DNA of 64,000 nt from an uncultured Candidatus Altimarinota bacterium (lineage in GTDB: Bacteria; Patescibacteriota; Gracilibacteria; BD1-5; UBA6164), in NCBI GenBank assembly GCA_937944145.1, contig CALDZK010000007.1:1-64000 (forward strand), in the 5' to 3' direction. Below, one piece after another: positions 22,880 to 33,241 of this stretch; within the stretch, counting starts at the first letter, position 1, and every line of letters begins with the position of its first letter. The position numbers were made by a program, and so were the translations under genes. The notes under the pieces are model-generated. The model was given only the letters and a program-made list of their open reading frames with translations. It made no database searches and was not told where the DNA came from.

Positions 22880-22950
22880 GCCCTCTCTCTATTCTCTCCT
22901 ATAGGGAGAGATGGGGCTACATAATAAATCATCCTGAACTCGTTTCAGGA
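22880..22950. repeat. Palindromic dispersed repeats (two families) in the rplK-tRNA gap
   Basis: CTCTCTCTATTCTCTCCTATAGGGAGAG followed by ATGGGGCTACATAATAAATC closely matches the element inside the photolyase-related gene (45841-45965, minus sense CCTCTCCTCAAGGAGAGG then ATGGAGCTACAGAATGA). Next to it, ATCCTGAACTCGTTTCAGGAT is a second small palindrome. Confidence 0.7.
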
Positions 22951-22955
22951 TCTTC

Positions 22956-23030
22956 GCGGCTATCGTCTAGTGGTTAGGACTCGGGATTCTCATTCCCGCA
23001 ACCGGAGTTCGATTCTCCGTAGCCGTACCA
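22956..23030 (+). tRNA. tRNA-Glu (anticodon CTC), CCA encoded
   Basis: Cloverleaf from GCGGCTA to TAGCCGT with A73 and encoded CCA. Anticodon stem CGGGA/TCCCG encloses TTCTCAT, giving CTC. The T arm GGAG-TTCGATT-CTCC is canonical. Confidence 0.95.
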
Positions 23031-23038
23031 GAAAATCT

Positions 23039-23078
23039 TAAATAAACAAATCCCTAGAAATAGGGATTTGTTTATTTA
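23039..23078. terminator. Bidirectional terminator, perfect 18-bp stem with GAAA loop
   Basis: TAAATAAACAAATCCCTA / TAGGGATTTGTTTATTTA enclosing GAAA. It ends the tRNA-Glu transcript on the plus strand and the DUF218 gene (stop at 23085) on the minus strand. Confidence 0.85.
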
Positions 23079-23084
23079 TAATGA

Positions 23085-23651
23085 CTAAAAAAAAGTGTAT
23101 TTTAAATACGCAGGTACTTCTCTAAAAAGAGAATACATATCTCTTAACTCAAAATACACAGGACTTACTCAATAGACTGTTTTAAATCAACTATTATTGA
23201 GTGATAGCTTGACTCTGAGTATATGAAAGTATTGACTGATTCAAACTATAGATACTTCATTGATATCTTCTTCTCGTCTTGAGATAATTTCAAAAGAATT
23301 TTCAGAAGTAGACTCAGTTGTGTATCAGTCACTATCTACAATAACATCTTCCTCGATTACTCAATGATCAATTAAGTACTCAGACATTACTTGCGCTTCA
23401 TCAAATCATTCGATTCACACACCACCACTAACTATAATTACTTGAATTATTCCTTTATCATAGAGTTCTAACCCACGAACCAATCTCGCTTCTAATCTAT
23501 TTGATAGACTTCCATCTCGCTCAACTTTATTACCATAAATTATACCGTATGCCCTATCTCAGATGATTTTATCATCAAACAATCCTTCAAATATAATCAC
23601 TCATACTAAAGATACATAAACAGATACTATAATTAAAAATATTTTCTTCAT
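23085..23651 (-). CDS. DUF218/YdcF-SanA-like membrane-anchored protein
   Basis: 188 aa. One N-terminal hydrophobic helix, then the DUF218 pattern: YGNKVERDGSLSNRLEARL, RGLELYDKGIIQVIIVSGG, EAQVMSEYLIDHGV and the TTESTSENS motif. Family members (SanA, ElyC, YdcF) are linked to envelope integrity and peptidoglycan or surface-carbohydrate metabolism; no reaction can be assigned here. Glycines in VSGGVG and DHG are UGA. Confidence 0.82.
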
Positions 23652-23710
23652 AAGAAGTATAATATACACTTTTCAGTTTTTTTCAAAAGAGTGTCTCTTC
23701 TTAAGAGAAT

Positions 23711-23738
23711 TTGACATAAATAATAATAAAATTATACT
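23711..23738 (+). promoter_or_regulatory. Sigma70-type promoter for the 23772-26035 operon
   Basis: Perfect TTGACA at 23711-23716, 16-base spacer, TATACT at 23733-23738. It points at the membrane protein/regulator/DUF4153 trio. Confidence 0.75.
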
Positions 23739-23771
23739 CTGTATTACAAAGTACTTTTTAAAAAAACATCT

Positions 23772-24338
23772 ATGAATCAAATGAAAGACAATATAAACTT
23801 TCTACAGAAATTTGTAAAAAACAGAGAAACTTATATCAGTTTTTCTCCTTTAGGTACAGCAATTATGTGAGCTATGTACGTTATATATTATTTTTTACCA
23901 AAAGGAGGAATATGAAATATATCAGATGACTCATTATTTATGATTATAGGTATAGCTGGAATAATAATCGTAAGTATTCTTAGCATAGTAGGTTCAAAAG
24001 ATAAATGAGAACAACTCCTCCCATCTTCTATAAAACATATACTTGTAAATCTCCTTTTTATAGTTTTAACATACTTCATAATAATTAGAAGTATTCCAAA
24101 TATTGTCTTTGACCATGTAGTAGGCATATCATTTCTCCTGTATGGTCTTTTGATAATAGTATCACGCGTAAATATACCTGAATGTATAAAGTATTTAGGA
24201 ATTGCAGTATTTATATCAGGATGGTTATTACTCTGACCATTAGGGTATTATACAAATGAAATCATACTCATAGTATTGTGATGGGGGCATATAATAACAT
24301 CAGTTCTACTCAAAATTAATAACGATAAAAATGTCTAA
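23772..24338 (+). CDS. Polytopic membrane protein, unknown family
   Basis: 188 aa with about six predicted membrane helices after a polar 30-residue start. No catalytic motif. UGA glycines lie in and between helices. Its last 8 bases contain the start of the winged-helix regulator gene, so the two are translationally coupled. The arrangement suggests a membrane sensor or channel under control of its own regulator, but this is inference. Confidence 0.6.
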
Positions 24339-24630
24339 GATTAATTCTATTATACATCAACCAGTACGATTACAAATACTGACCATACTACATATGGATA
24401 AAAAAGTATCATTTTCTAATCTAAAAAAAGAACTATCTCTTAGTGATGGAAATCTCTCTAGCCACTTAGAAAAACTCGAAAAAAAATGATACATAAAAGT
24501 TCAAAAGTCCTTTGTAAATAAAAAACCTCTCTCAACAATATCTATAACCCAACTGTGAGAGAAGGAGTTAATAGCATATATGAACGATATGAAGAATATA
24601 CTTAATTCAATAATAGACAAAAGTGAATAA
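24331..24630 (+). CDS. Winged-helix transcriptional regulator (HTH_34/MarR-ArsR-like)
   Basis: 99 aa, a single winged helix-turn-helix domain: IHQPVRLQILTILHMDKKVS, FSNLKKELSLSDGNLSSHLEKLEKKGYI (recognition helix near residues 38-55), then the wing VQKSFVNKKPLSTISIT. This pattern fits small regulators of the PF13601 type, commonly encoded beside membrane proteins of unknown function. Overlaps both neighbours by 8 bases, indicating coupling. Likely regulates its own operon. Confidence 0.85.
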
Positions 24631-26035
24631 TACAAACAATCAAACACCATCAAAAGACGCAACGGCTATACCAAATCTCAGCATAGTAGTAGCACTCTGT
24701 ATAGGATTCTTTGTAGTAGTATTCTTATGGTGATTTTGGCAAAAGTGAACCTACGCTCTATGAATCAATATGTCTATTTTAGGTATACTTGTAGGATATT
24801 TATTTTTACATGATAAGAAAGATGTCACTTTATTTATCAAAGAGAACATATACTGGATAATACCTATAGGAATTCTCATTATAAGTTTCTCTCTGTATGA
24901 AAATCCTGTACTCAAGTCCATTAATATCTTCTTACTTCCTTTGCTCATAGTATTTTTCTTCAACTATAAAAGCATAAAAGTCGAATGACCAGATACTTGG
25001 AATTGAACATTTCTGTATAAAATCATATCAAGGAAGGTCCTAATGGAAAAATGACAAGAAGTTATAGTAAAAAATATAAATCATAATAAACAGAGTTGAG
25101 AAGTAATTAAAAAAGTAGCTATGGGGATCAGTCTCCTTATTATTATTAATATATTTATCCTTTCCCTCTTATCGTCTGCAGATAGTAATTTCTGAAAAAT
25201 TGTATCTCATCTCACAAATATATTCAATGTCCAAAGTATTATAAAGATAGCTATTGCCATGTTTTTATTTGTTTTTTTTGTATCCCTAAAAGTGTCATGG
25301 AATCAAAAACATATCGTAAAAAATAAAGTCACACAAACAAGAAGAGATGACATCATTGGTGGAATTATTATCTGAGGAACACTTTTTACTTACCTAGTCT
25401 TTATATTGGTACAAATCGATAGTATATTTATAAATAGTGTCCCAACACAGATAGAACAGGTAGTGTCACTTGCAAAAAATGGTTTCTGGCAATTATTTGT
25501 CGTTTCAATAATTAATATACTCTTTTTCTTTGTTTATTTTCAAAAGACAAAAAAAAGTATACAGAGAATACTTTGTGCATTTATATTTGCCTCAATAATT
25601 ATACTACTATCTGCCTGACATAGGATGTTTACGTATGTGTATTATTATTGACTCAGTTATGAAAAGTTTTTTGCATCATATACAGTCCTATATTTTGGAG
25701 TGCTTTTTATAATTATGCTATATTTTATATGTAGTAAAAAAAACATAGACATATTAAAAATCACTATACTCACGGCCCTGTCTATGTACAGTTTCTTGAA
25801 TCTATTTCCCACAGAAAAGTTTATTTTTCATATAAATACTAGTATTTCACTCAGGGAAGATACTCATATACAAAAATACCAATCACATATATTATCAATC
25901 GACATACTTAGTAGCGTAAAAAAATTGAGATGATCAGATCTATATCATACACAATGATGGGAATCCTGGATCGAAAGAAAATCACAACAATCAATAGAAA
26001 AAAAGTGGTATGAAAAGAACCTAAAAAACTTTTAA
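24623..26035 (+). CDS. DUF4153/DUF4173-type polytopic membrane protein
   Basis: 470 aa. The GTG start overlaps the regulator stop. Around ten membrane helices are visible; near residues 330-350 is the family hallmark SAGHRMFTYVYYYGLSYEKF (RM-x-Y-x4-YGL). The C-terminal 60 residues are soluble and charged. Function unknown. Many UGA glycines, including those in SAGHR and YYG. The stop codon TAA overlaps the stop of the convergent SDR gene (shared TTAA at 26032-26035). Confidence 0.8.
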
Positions 26036-26775
26036 GATAGTCCACCTATCTCCTCCCTATACACCCTACTCATCACTCTATCCAATACAAACCTCGGAAG
26101 TGGAAGATACGCTAACACTTTACTTACAGGATCTGGGTATATATTTCTGCGTCATTTTATAATTCCCTTCAGCGTATTTCTTGCCACTTTTTGGATCTTG
26201 TTTTGAGCTGTTTTACCATGAACTACTTGTTTTCCGTAGTACTTGACGTGGGCTGTTGGCATAGGTCATGGATATACTATAGAAACTGATATCTGTCTGG
26301 ATATAAGGTAACTCCTAAGTGAGTCTCAAAACGATCGAAGAGCTCACTTGCTGGCAGCATATCAAAGTGCAACGGGAAATGGGAGCATCTCCGAAGCTGA
26401 GGCAATACATCCTATATGAGCTCATTTTTTGATTTTACTCTGTGATAGCAAAAGCCTAATCAGCTCTATATGTCAGAGCGTATTTATCTGCATGAGTTTT
26501 TTATTTGCTTGCAGGTCGTGCTCAAGAAAATTCCCAGAGAGTGATATCCCTGCGTTGCAAATAACTATATCATAGCTCCCTGATAATTTCTCTACCGTAG
26601 TTGTGTCTATTTGTGATATATCACAATGTATATAGTTCATGTTACTGGGAAGAGTCGTTCATATCTCTCCCTCAGATATATCGAGAATATCTAGGTGATA
26701 TCACTGCTGAACTGCGAGGTATCCCATCTCTTTTCAGAGACCACTCATACCACCAGTTATGAGGATTTTTTTCAT
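26032..26775 (-). CDS. Short-chain dehydrogenase/reductase (SDR)
   Basis: 247 aa Rossmann-fold oxidoreductase. Motifs: ILITGGMSGLGKEMG (TGxxxGxG nucleotide site, last Gly UGA), VICNAGISLSG (NAG), CIASASEM (catalytic Ser) and YAASKGAL (YxxxK). The C-terminal segment resembles DltE/YdfG-like members. Substrate unknown. It is translated from an ATG inside the end of the next SDR gene. Confidence 0.88.
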
Positions 26776-27419
26776 AATAGTTTTATAAATATATACAGTC
26801 TCAGCACAGGAAACACAAAGTATACAACAAACCACCATGACCAACACAGCACTATACTCCCCTCTTTTGAATCTATTATTTTTATGAGTTTTGGGAGGAT
26901 TTCTGAAACATCTTTTCCTACCATTTCTGGGAGTCATGCTTTGAGATGCATCGGGGTTTTCATCGCTCACAAATCGATACTGAGAATACTTCTCTGTCTA
27001 TCCTCTCTCATGATAGACCTCAGAGTCTGTGTAGTAGCTGATTTCATACTCGCATAGACTGACATATTGGTAACGGGGATATGTCGCATGATACTTGAGA
27101 GATAGACAAACTTTGTATCTCTCTGAAGGACTCTAAGCAAACGAAGAGGTGCCAAGGTATTGACCCACACTTGCTCAGATACCTCTGAGTCCGTCATACC
27201 TGAAAACACTCTATGTGTTCACACTCATGCAGAGTAGATAATCAGATCATATTGTATGGTAGATACATCAAGACATAGTTTTTTGATATCTGTTTCCTGT
27301 GAGAGGTCTATGTCCTGACGAGTGATAGCCACAACATCGTTTCACTCCTGAGTATAATACTCAAAAAGTGCTTTTCACACTCCAGATCAGGCTCAGATGA
27401 TACATATTTTTTGGGACAT
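26757..27419 (-). CDS. SDR-family protein with C-terminal hydrophobic tail
   Basis: 220 aa. The N-terminus KICIIGAGSGVGKALFEYY has a GxGxGxxG-like site made mostly with UGA glycines; DLIIYSAGVG is the NAG-equivalent, and VYASMKSA is the YxxxK motif. The C-terminus is strongly hydrophobic (about residues 190-212, VLCWSWWFVVYFVFPVLRLY), a likely membrane anchor. It overlaps the next SDR gene by 19 bases, so a heteromeric or sequential pair is plausible. Confidence 0.8.
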
Positions 27420-27512
27420 TGGAAAGTGTGTATAAAAGAATGTAAAAAAATAATGTTTATTTAATGTAGCATAGTATAATCAGAAAATATTTATTTTATA
27501 TTTTATATTTTT

Positions 27513-28937
27513 ATGAAATCATCTGGATTATATGTGTATATTGTTATCGCGCTCATCGCTGGTCTCGTAATCAGCGCTGGTATATTTTTCTGAGAAGATA
27601 CCCCAAGACCTATACCTGAGTTAGAGTCTAGCAAAGACTCTCCTACTCTAGAAAACCTGACGAGAAATGAGGAATTTTTGAGTCTCCTGACTCGTAGTTT
27701 CTCTGATAATCAGGATCTCGGTAGCATAACAAGTAAGTGGGATAGTACTGATAATATAAAAGCTATAGAAATACTCAACTTTGTCTGATCTCCCTTGGTC
27801 GGAAATACCCTAATAGAAAATCTCAAATCAGATACAGGAGAGGATTTTGATTTCAATATCCAAGACTGGTATACCTGGCTATGGAATAATCCTGAGCAAA
27901 TATCTGATGATTATGATGATTTCAAAGCTGAACTCTATAGAAATATTGATCCTCGTTTTGAAACCTATTTCAAAGACAGATGAGACACAGCCCAAATACG
28001 ACTCGATGAGATACGTTGGGGTTGAGTACTCCAAGATGGTATCCCTCCGCTACGTAATCCAGAAATGATACCAGTAAGCGAAGCTACATACCTAGATGAC
28101 GATGATGTAGTTTTTGGAATCGAAGTAAACGGTGATGTCAGGGCCTATCCAAAAAGGATACTTGCATGGCATGAGATGTTTGTCGATACAGTTGGAGACA
28201 TTCCTGTAGCAGGAGTGTATTGTACACTATGTGGTACCGTGATCCTCTATGAGACAGAAGTAGATGGAACAAATCATGAGATAGGAACAAGTGGTTTCCT
28301 CTATAGATCAAACAAACTTATGTATGATAGAGCGACTCAATCACTCTGGAGTACTATCAAATGAGAACCCGTAGTTGGGCCTCTTGTCGGTCAGTGAATC
28401 GCTCTCACTCCACGTAGTATCGTAACTACGACTTGGGGAGAGTGGAAAAAAAGACATCCAGAAACTCAGGTACTTTCTCTCGAGACAGGTCACTCACGTA
28501 ACTACGGAGAAGGAGTAGCCTACAATGAGTACTTTTCTACAGATAGACTCATGTTCCACACTCCATTTAGCGATACGAGACTCAAAAATAAACAAGAAGT
28601 ACTGGCTCTGAGGTTTCCAGCTCATCCAGGAGAACAACTTGCTATTGATACAGATTTCTTGAAAGAGAATACCATCTACTATGATAAGATATGAGAACAG
28701 AGTTTTGTAGTAGTAACTGATACGAGTGGAGCAAATAGGGTCTATAACGACTGAGGAACTCAGTTTACAGAGTATGATGGAGACTCTACACTCACTGATA
28801 GTACTGGACAATCATGGACTCTATCTGAGAGTGAACTCACCTCTGCCAATGGAGATACCCTCGAAAGACTCCCTTATCACAGAGCATTTTGGTTTGGATG
28901 GCACGCAGTCTATCCAGAGTCTCGTCTCGTAAAATAA
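27513..28937 (+). CDS. DUF3179 domain protein, membrane-anchored
   Basis: 474 aa. An N-terminal signal anchor (LYVYIVIALIAGLVISAGIFF) precedes an acidic linker (residues 30-160) and a DUF3179 domain from about residue 170: RAYPKRILAWHEMFVDTVGD, VAGVYCTLCGTVILYE, GTSGFLYRSNKLMYDR, SLWSTIKGE and TTWGEWKKRHPETQVLS. These are the family's conserved blocks, including the YCTLCGT cysteines. Family function is unknown. Located outside the cytoplasm by topology. A TATAAT at 27475-27480 may be its -10 box. A terminator follows. Confidence 0.85.
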
Positions 28938-28963
28938 AAGTGATCACAACATTGTCTCACACA

Positions 28964-29006
28964 AAAAAAAATATATACTAAGAAACACTTTAGTATATAT
29001 TTTTTT
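28964..29006 (+). terminator. Rho-independent terminator after DUF3179 gene
   Basis: AT-rich stem (AAAAAATATATACTA / TAGTATATATTTTTT) with a loop of about 10 bases; T-run ends just before the HIT gene start. Confidence 0.75.
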
Positions 29007-29010
29007 GAGT

Positions 29011-29421
29011 ATGGATTGTATATTTTGCGATATAGTTTCCCACAAATCTCCTGCCTGGATTATCTACCAAGACAATGATATCACAGCTTTTTTTGATTAT
29101 TTTCCTGCAAGTAAAGGACATCTACTCATCGTTCCAAACATCCATAATAGTGATATATATGATGTCCCTGACACAACGCTCCAAAAAATAGCCTCTCTCT
29201 CAAAGAAAATAGCACTTTTTTATAAAGAACACCTCGATATACCTGCGCTCAACATACTCCAAAACAATGGTCAGGCAGCTGGACAAGTCGTGTTTCACTA
29301 TCATATGCATCTGATCCCGAGGATTCCCTGAGACAATATCACTCTATGATGGACTCCTGATGAGTCTCACAGAGACAGCTACGACGAACTGAGAGACTAC
29401 ATACAAAAAAACTTCTCCTAA
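29011..29421 (+). CDS. HIT-family nucleotide hydrolase
   Basis: 136 aa. MDCIFCDIV start with zinc-type Cys pair, FPASKGHLLIVPNIH, and the histidine triad HYHMHLIP. HIT proteins of this Hint-like branch hydrolyse adenosine phosphoramidates or dinucleoside polyphosphates. The ATG at 29011 is preferred; an in-frame TTG two codons earlier is weaker. Two UGA glycines lie C-terminal to the triad. Its stop is inside a hairpin (29408-29437). Confidence 0.93.
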
Positions 29422-29437
29422 AAAGGAGAAGTTTCTT
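29408..29437. terminator. Hairpin between convergent HIT and frdA-like genes
   Basis: AAACTTCTCC / GGAGAAGTTT with loop TAAAAA, overlapping the HIT stop codon; short T-rich tail. Confidence 0.6.
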
Positions 29438-29446
29438 ATAGATAGC

Positions 29447-31168
29447 TTACTCGCTATGCCCATAGTTATTTGGTTCTTCAAACGTATCAAGTCATTCTTG
29501 GAGTTTAGCTGACGGTTTTGGGACATCTCTCCAGGTAGATACAACTTTTCCATCAATCATCTGATGAAGATAGTTTTTGTCATAGGCTCTATCCATATCT
29601 GGATAATCTGACCTAAAATGCGCTCCTCTGGATTCTTTTCTCTCTAGCGCTCATTTACAGATAAGTTCTGCGAAATCAAGAACTGCTTTGATCCTGTTGT
29701 GCATCATCGTATTTTCATAGAGGTTTCCACAGCAAGCAATCCCCTCAGTTTCTATTTTGCTTCTATATCCTGATAAGATGTCAGTAAGTTCCAGTAGCTC
29801 TGTTTCTGTTCTAACAATTCCTGAGTATTCCCAGACATTTTTACGTATATCGATCAGGAGCTGATGTGGATCAAGTGTTCCTTCACAGGTAATTCCCTCT
29901 ACTGTGGAAGTAGTAGTATCTGTTTTTTCTAGTCCTGGAAGTACCTCATCGAGAAGTCTTTGAGCGACGTTTTTTCCAAAAATCATCGTCTCCATAAGTG
30001 AATTCCCTCCGAGACGATTGGCTCCATGAACTCACATAGTACATTCTCCCGCTACATAAAAATTCTCAAGAGTTGTCTCGTAGGTCTCAGAATCAAACCA
30101 GATTCCTCACATAGTATAGTGCGTTGTTGGGGATACTTCTACTGGATCATTTGCTATATCTACGTTGTTATACTTGAGAATCATAGAGTGCATCTTTGGG
30201 AGTCTCCTCAGAATATAATTCCTCGGTTTATGTGATATATCAAGCCAGACTCCTCCTCTCTCAGTCCCCCTTCCATTATGGATCTCACTAAAATTTGCAC
30301 GTGCTACGACGTCACGAGTAGAGAGTTCCCATTTATCTGGATCATACTTTTTCATAAATCTCTCTCCCTGTGCATTTATGAGTTTTCCTCACTCACCACG
30401 AACAGCTTCGGTTACGAGTTCTCCAAATTTTTCTTCTGGGTAGAGGAGTCCTGTAGGATGAAACTGAACCATCTCTATATCCCCTACCATCGCTCCAGCT
30501 CTATAGGCTACTCCCATCAGATCTCAAAAGTTTTCTTTATTTCTCGATGAGCTACGGAAATACGTATTTGCAAATCCTCAACACGCAAAAATAACAATCG
30601 GAGCATGTATATGTATCTGCTGGTTGTCTTTATTGACTGCGAGTACTCCTGCTACTTTTTCACCATCCTCAGTTTTCAGGAGTTCGTTGACATAGGTATC
30701 CTCGAGAAAAGGAATCTCCAGTTCACGGGCTCTTGCGCTCATAACACGTATCATCTCTTTTCACGTTTGATCTCCTGAAAAGAACGTACGTCTATAGGAG
30801 TGTGCCCCAAAGAATCTCTGTGTGTAGGTCTTTCCATCTTCCTCTTTATGAAACTGGGCTCACCACCCAAGAAGATCATCTATAGCACTCGTTGCACTTT
30901 CTGTCAGTTGTTCTACGAGGTCCGGATTTGCAAGAAACTGCCCCTCACGAAAAGTATCCACAGCATGAATGAGTGGAGTATCCTCCTTATCGAGTGTTGC
31001 TGCTGCAGCGTTTATTCCTCCACGGGCTTGAGTGGTATGCGCGTCATCAAACTTTCGATCTCACACAACCAGTATATCTGTAAAATCATTCTCATAGAGA
31101 TGTATTGCAGCTCTGAGTCCTGCAGCACCAGAACCAACTATCACGACTGATGGAGTGTATTTTTTCAT
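29447..31168 (-). CDS. FAD-dependent fumarate reductase/succinate dehydrogenase flavoprotein (FrdA/SdhA-like)
   Basis: 573 aa. FAD-binding VVIVGSGAAGLRAAIHLYE; flavin-linking HTTQARGGINAA; substrate motifs QFHPTGLLYPEE, RGEGGKLINAQGERFM, HYTMGGIWF; FAD end VAGECTMGVHGANRLGGNSL. The GGINAA motif fits FrdA/SdhA better than L-aspartate oxidase. No iron-sulfur (FrdB) or anchor gene is adjacent, so it is either soluble with another electron donor or an aspartate oxidase-like enzyme. It lies 18 bases after the aspartase gene, which would supply fumarate. Confidence 0.88.
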
Positions 31169-31186
31169 ATTTGTAATTATAAGATT

Positions 31187-32569
31187 TTAAATATTTGTAA
31201 GTTTTTTGGGGTCAAGTAACTGATCTATCTCAGACTCGCTCATGTCTCACAACTCCAGGAGGAGTTCTTTTACACTTTTTCCTGTTCGCTCCTTCTGTTT
31301 TACGAGTTCAGAAACTTTCTGATATCAGAGGATAGGGTTGAGTGCTGTAAATAAACCATTGCTTTCATAAGCATATTTTTCTGTCATCTTCATATGTGCT
31401 TGTATTCCATCTATACACTTCTCAGCCATCATTTGACAGGCATTTCCCAGTATCTGTGTAGCTGTAAGTGACTCAAGTGCCATCAGTGGCATAAACACAT
31501 TGAGGTTAAGTTGTCATCATGCGAGGCACTGCCTCACAGCACTATCTGCTCATCCGACTCGGAAACATACCATATTTACACATTCGAGGATAGAAGGATT
31601 TACCTTTCCAGGCATAATAGAACTCCCTGGTTGGACTGGTGGAAGTATGATCTCTGAGATACCTGTATGAGGCCCTGATGAGAGAAGTCTCAGATCATTT
31701 GCTATACGTCAGACTTCTGTTGCTATTTGGTTCAGGGCTCACATGTATTCTCCGATTTGTCTTTGGGATTGCATCGACTCTATCAGATTTGGACACTGGG
31801 TAAAAGTATTTCCACTATGAGCAGAAATCGCTGCAATCATAAGCATATGGTATTTTTCATGCGTATTTATACCTGTTCCTGCAGCTGATCCACCTATCCC
31901 AAGCATCCTAAGCTCATCTACAGCGTGTCTATATCTCTCCAGAAGCGCACTGAGGGTATCACTATATCACTGAAACTCTTGCTCCAGAGTTATAGGCACT
32001 GCGTCCTGCAAGTGCGTGCGAGCTGAGGTTAATACATCTGAAAAATCCTGTGATTTTTTTTGAAAATTCTCTATGAGTATCTGAAACTGGGATATAAATT
32101 TGTTTGATTCAGCAACAAGGGCTATTCTCATAACTGTTGGATAGGTATCATTGGTACTCTGGGACATATTTATATGATCATTGGGGGAGATGATATCATA
32201 GCTCCCTTTTGGTTGTCCTCTTTTTTCGAGAATTCTATTTGCTATAACTTCGTTGAGATTCATATTGGTCGATGTTCCTGCACCTGCCTGATACACATCT
32301 ACCACGAAATGCTCCGAGTGCTGTCTCGTTATGATTTCGTCACATACTTTCGTGATATCATCTGCGATAGATTGATCAAGTTTTCCCAGTCAGGCATTTA
32401 CCTCTGCTGCAGATTTTTTGAGTATCGCGTAGGCTCTAATTATCTCTGAAAGCAGTGTCTGTCCTGATATAGGAAAGTTTTCTTGTGCCCTGAGAGACTG
32501 TATCCCATGCAGAGCATCTGCGGGTATTTGTCTCTCTCAGAGTGAATCATGTTCTGTGCGTGTGCTCAT
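31187..32569 (-). CDS. aspA: Aspartate ammonia-lyase (aspartase/fumarase superfamily)
   Basis: 460 aa. Superfamily signature [12 protein letters not shown] is intact. [24 protein letters not shown]-type segment [17 protein letters not shown] and [13 protein letters not shown] match aspartase rather than fumarase C (which has WQTGSGTQSN and LQDATPL). The reaction is L-aspartate to fumarate plus ammonia. The start region ([25 protein letters not shown] pattern) is complete. Fumarase activity cannot be excluded. In-frame UGA occurs at many glycine sites, including two consecutive ones near residue 355. Confidence 0.87.
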
Positions 32570-32592
32570 ATACGTGATAATAAAAAATAAAA

Positions 32593-33234
32593 CTACCCTG
32601 CTGCTTCCCTATTAGTAGGAGCATTGGGAGAGTCCCATCTTCTGAAACTCGGACAGTCTTGGATAATATTTATCAGAGCAAATCCTGGGTGATTGATAGC
32701 TTCTTTGATAAGATCTTTGAGTCATTGAAAATCCTGAGAGTATCACATCTTTGCAAACTTGCAGCCAGCATCCTCAGCAAGTTTGAGAGCATGTAGTGGC
32801 TCAGTTTGGTTTCCATCTGGAGTAGTTTTTGTTTTGACTCCAACAGGAGTAGTAGGACTCGCTTGTCCAGTTGTCAGAGCGTAGTTTTCGTTATCAAAAA
32901 CGAGATATACCATGTCTACGTTACGTCTACATGCATGGATAAAGTGTCCCATTCCTATACCATAACCATCTCCATCTCATCACATGATAACGACTGTAAG
33001 ATCATCATTTGCGAGTTTAACTCCTGTAGCAAACGGTACAGCTCTTCCATGAAGTGTTTCTGCTGCATATCAGTCTACGTACTGACTCGCTTTACCACTA
33101 CATCATACTCCCGAAACCACGACACGATTATGTGACTCTATTTCGAGTTCTTTAAAAGCATTTTTGAGTGCCATAATGATAAGGAAATCTCCACATCCAG
33201 GACACCATTGTATATTTGTGAGTCAGCTACGCAT
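32593..33234 (-). CDS. korB: 2-oxoacid:ferredoxin oxidoreductase, beta (TPP) subunit
   Basis: 213 aa, short beta subunit. WCPGCGDFLIIMAL, then the thiamine diphosphate motif MGDGDGYGIGMGHFIHACRR and FDNENYALTTGQASPTTP, all typical of KorB/PorB-type proteins. It oxidatively decarboxylates 2-oxoacids to acyl-CoA with reduction of ferredoxin. It starts 7 bases after korA. No ferredoxin domain is present in it. Confidence 0.92.
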
Positions 33235-33241
33235 ATTTTTT

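Noticed and set aside
26734-26970. ORF of 78 codons on the minus strand between the SDR genes
   Set aside because: It is a shifted frame within the second SDR gene, which reads through to 26757 with SDR motifs.
29447-31168. L-aspartate oxidase (NadB) as the name for the flavoprotein
   Set aside because: The GGINAA and surrounding motifs fit FrdA/SdhA better, and no nadA or nadC is adjacent; left as a secondary possibility.
31187-32569. Class II fumarase
   Set aside because: VYQAGAGTS and LQDAVPITL match aspartase rather than the WQTGSGTQ and LQDATPL of fumarase; dual activity remains possible.
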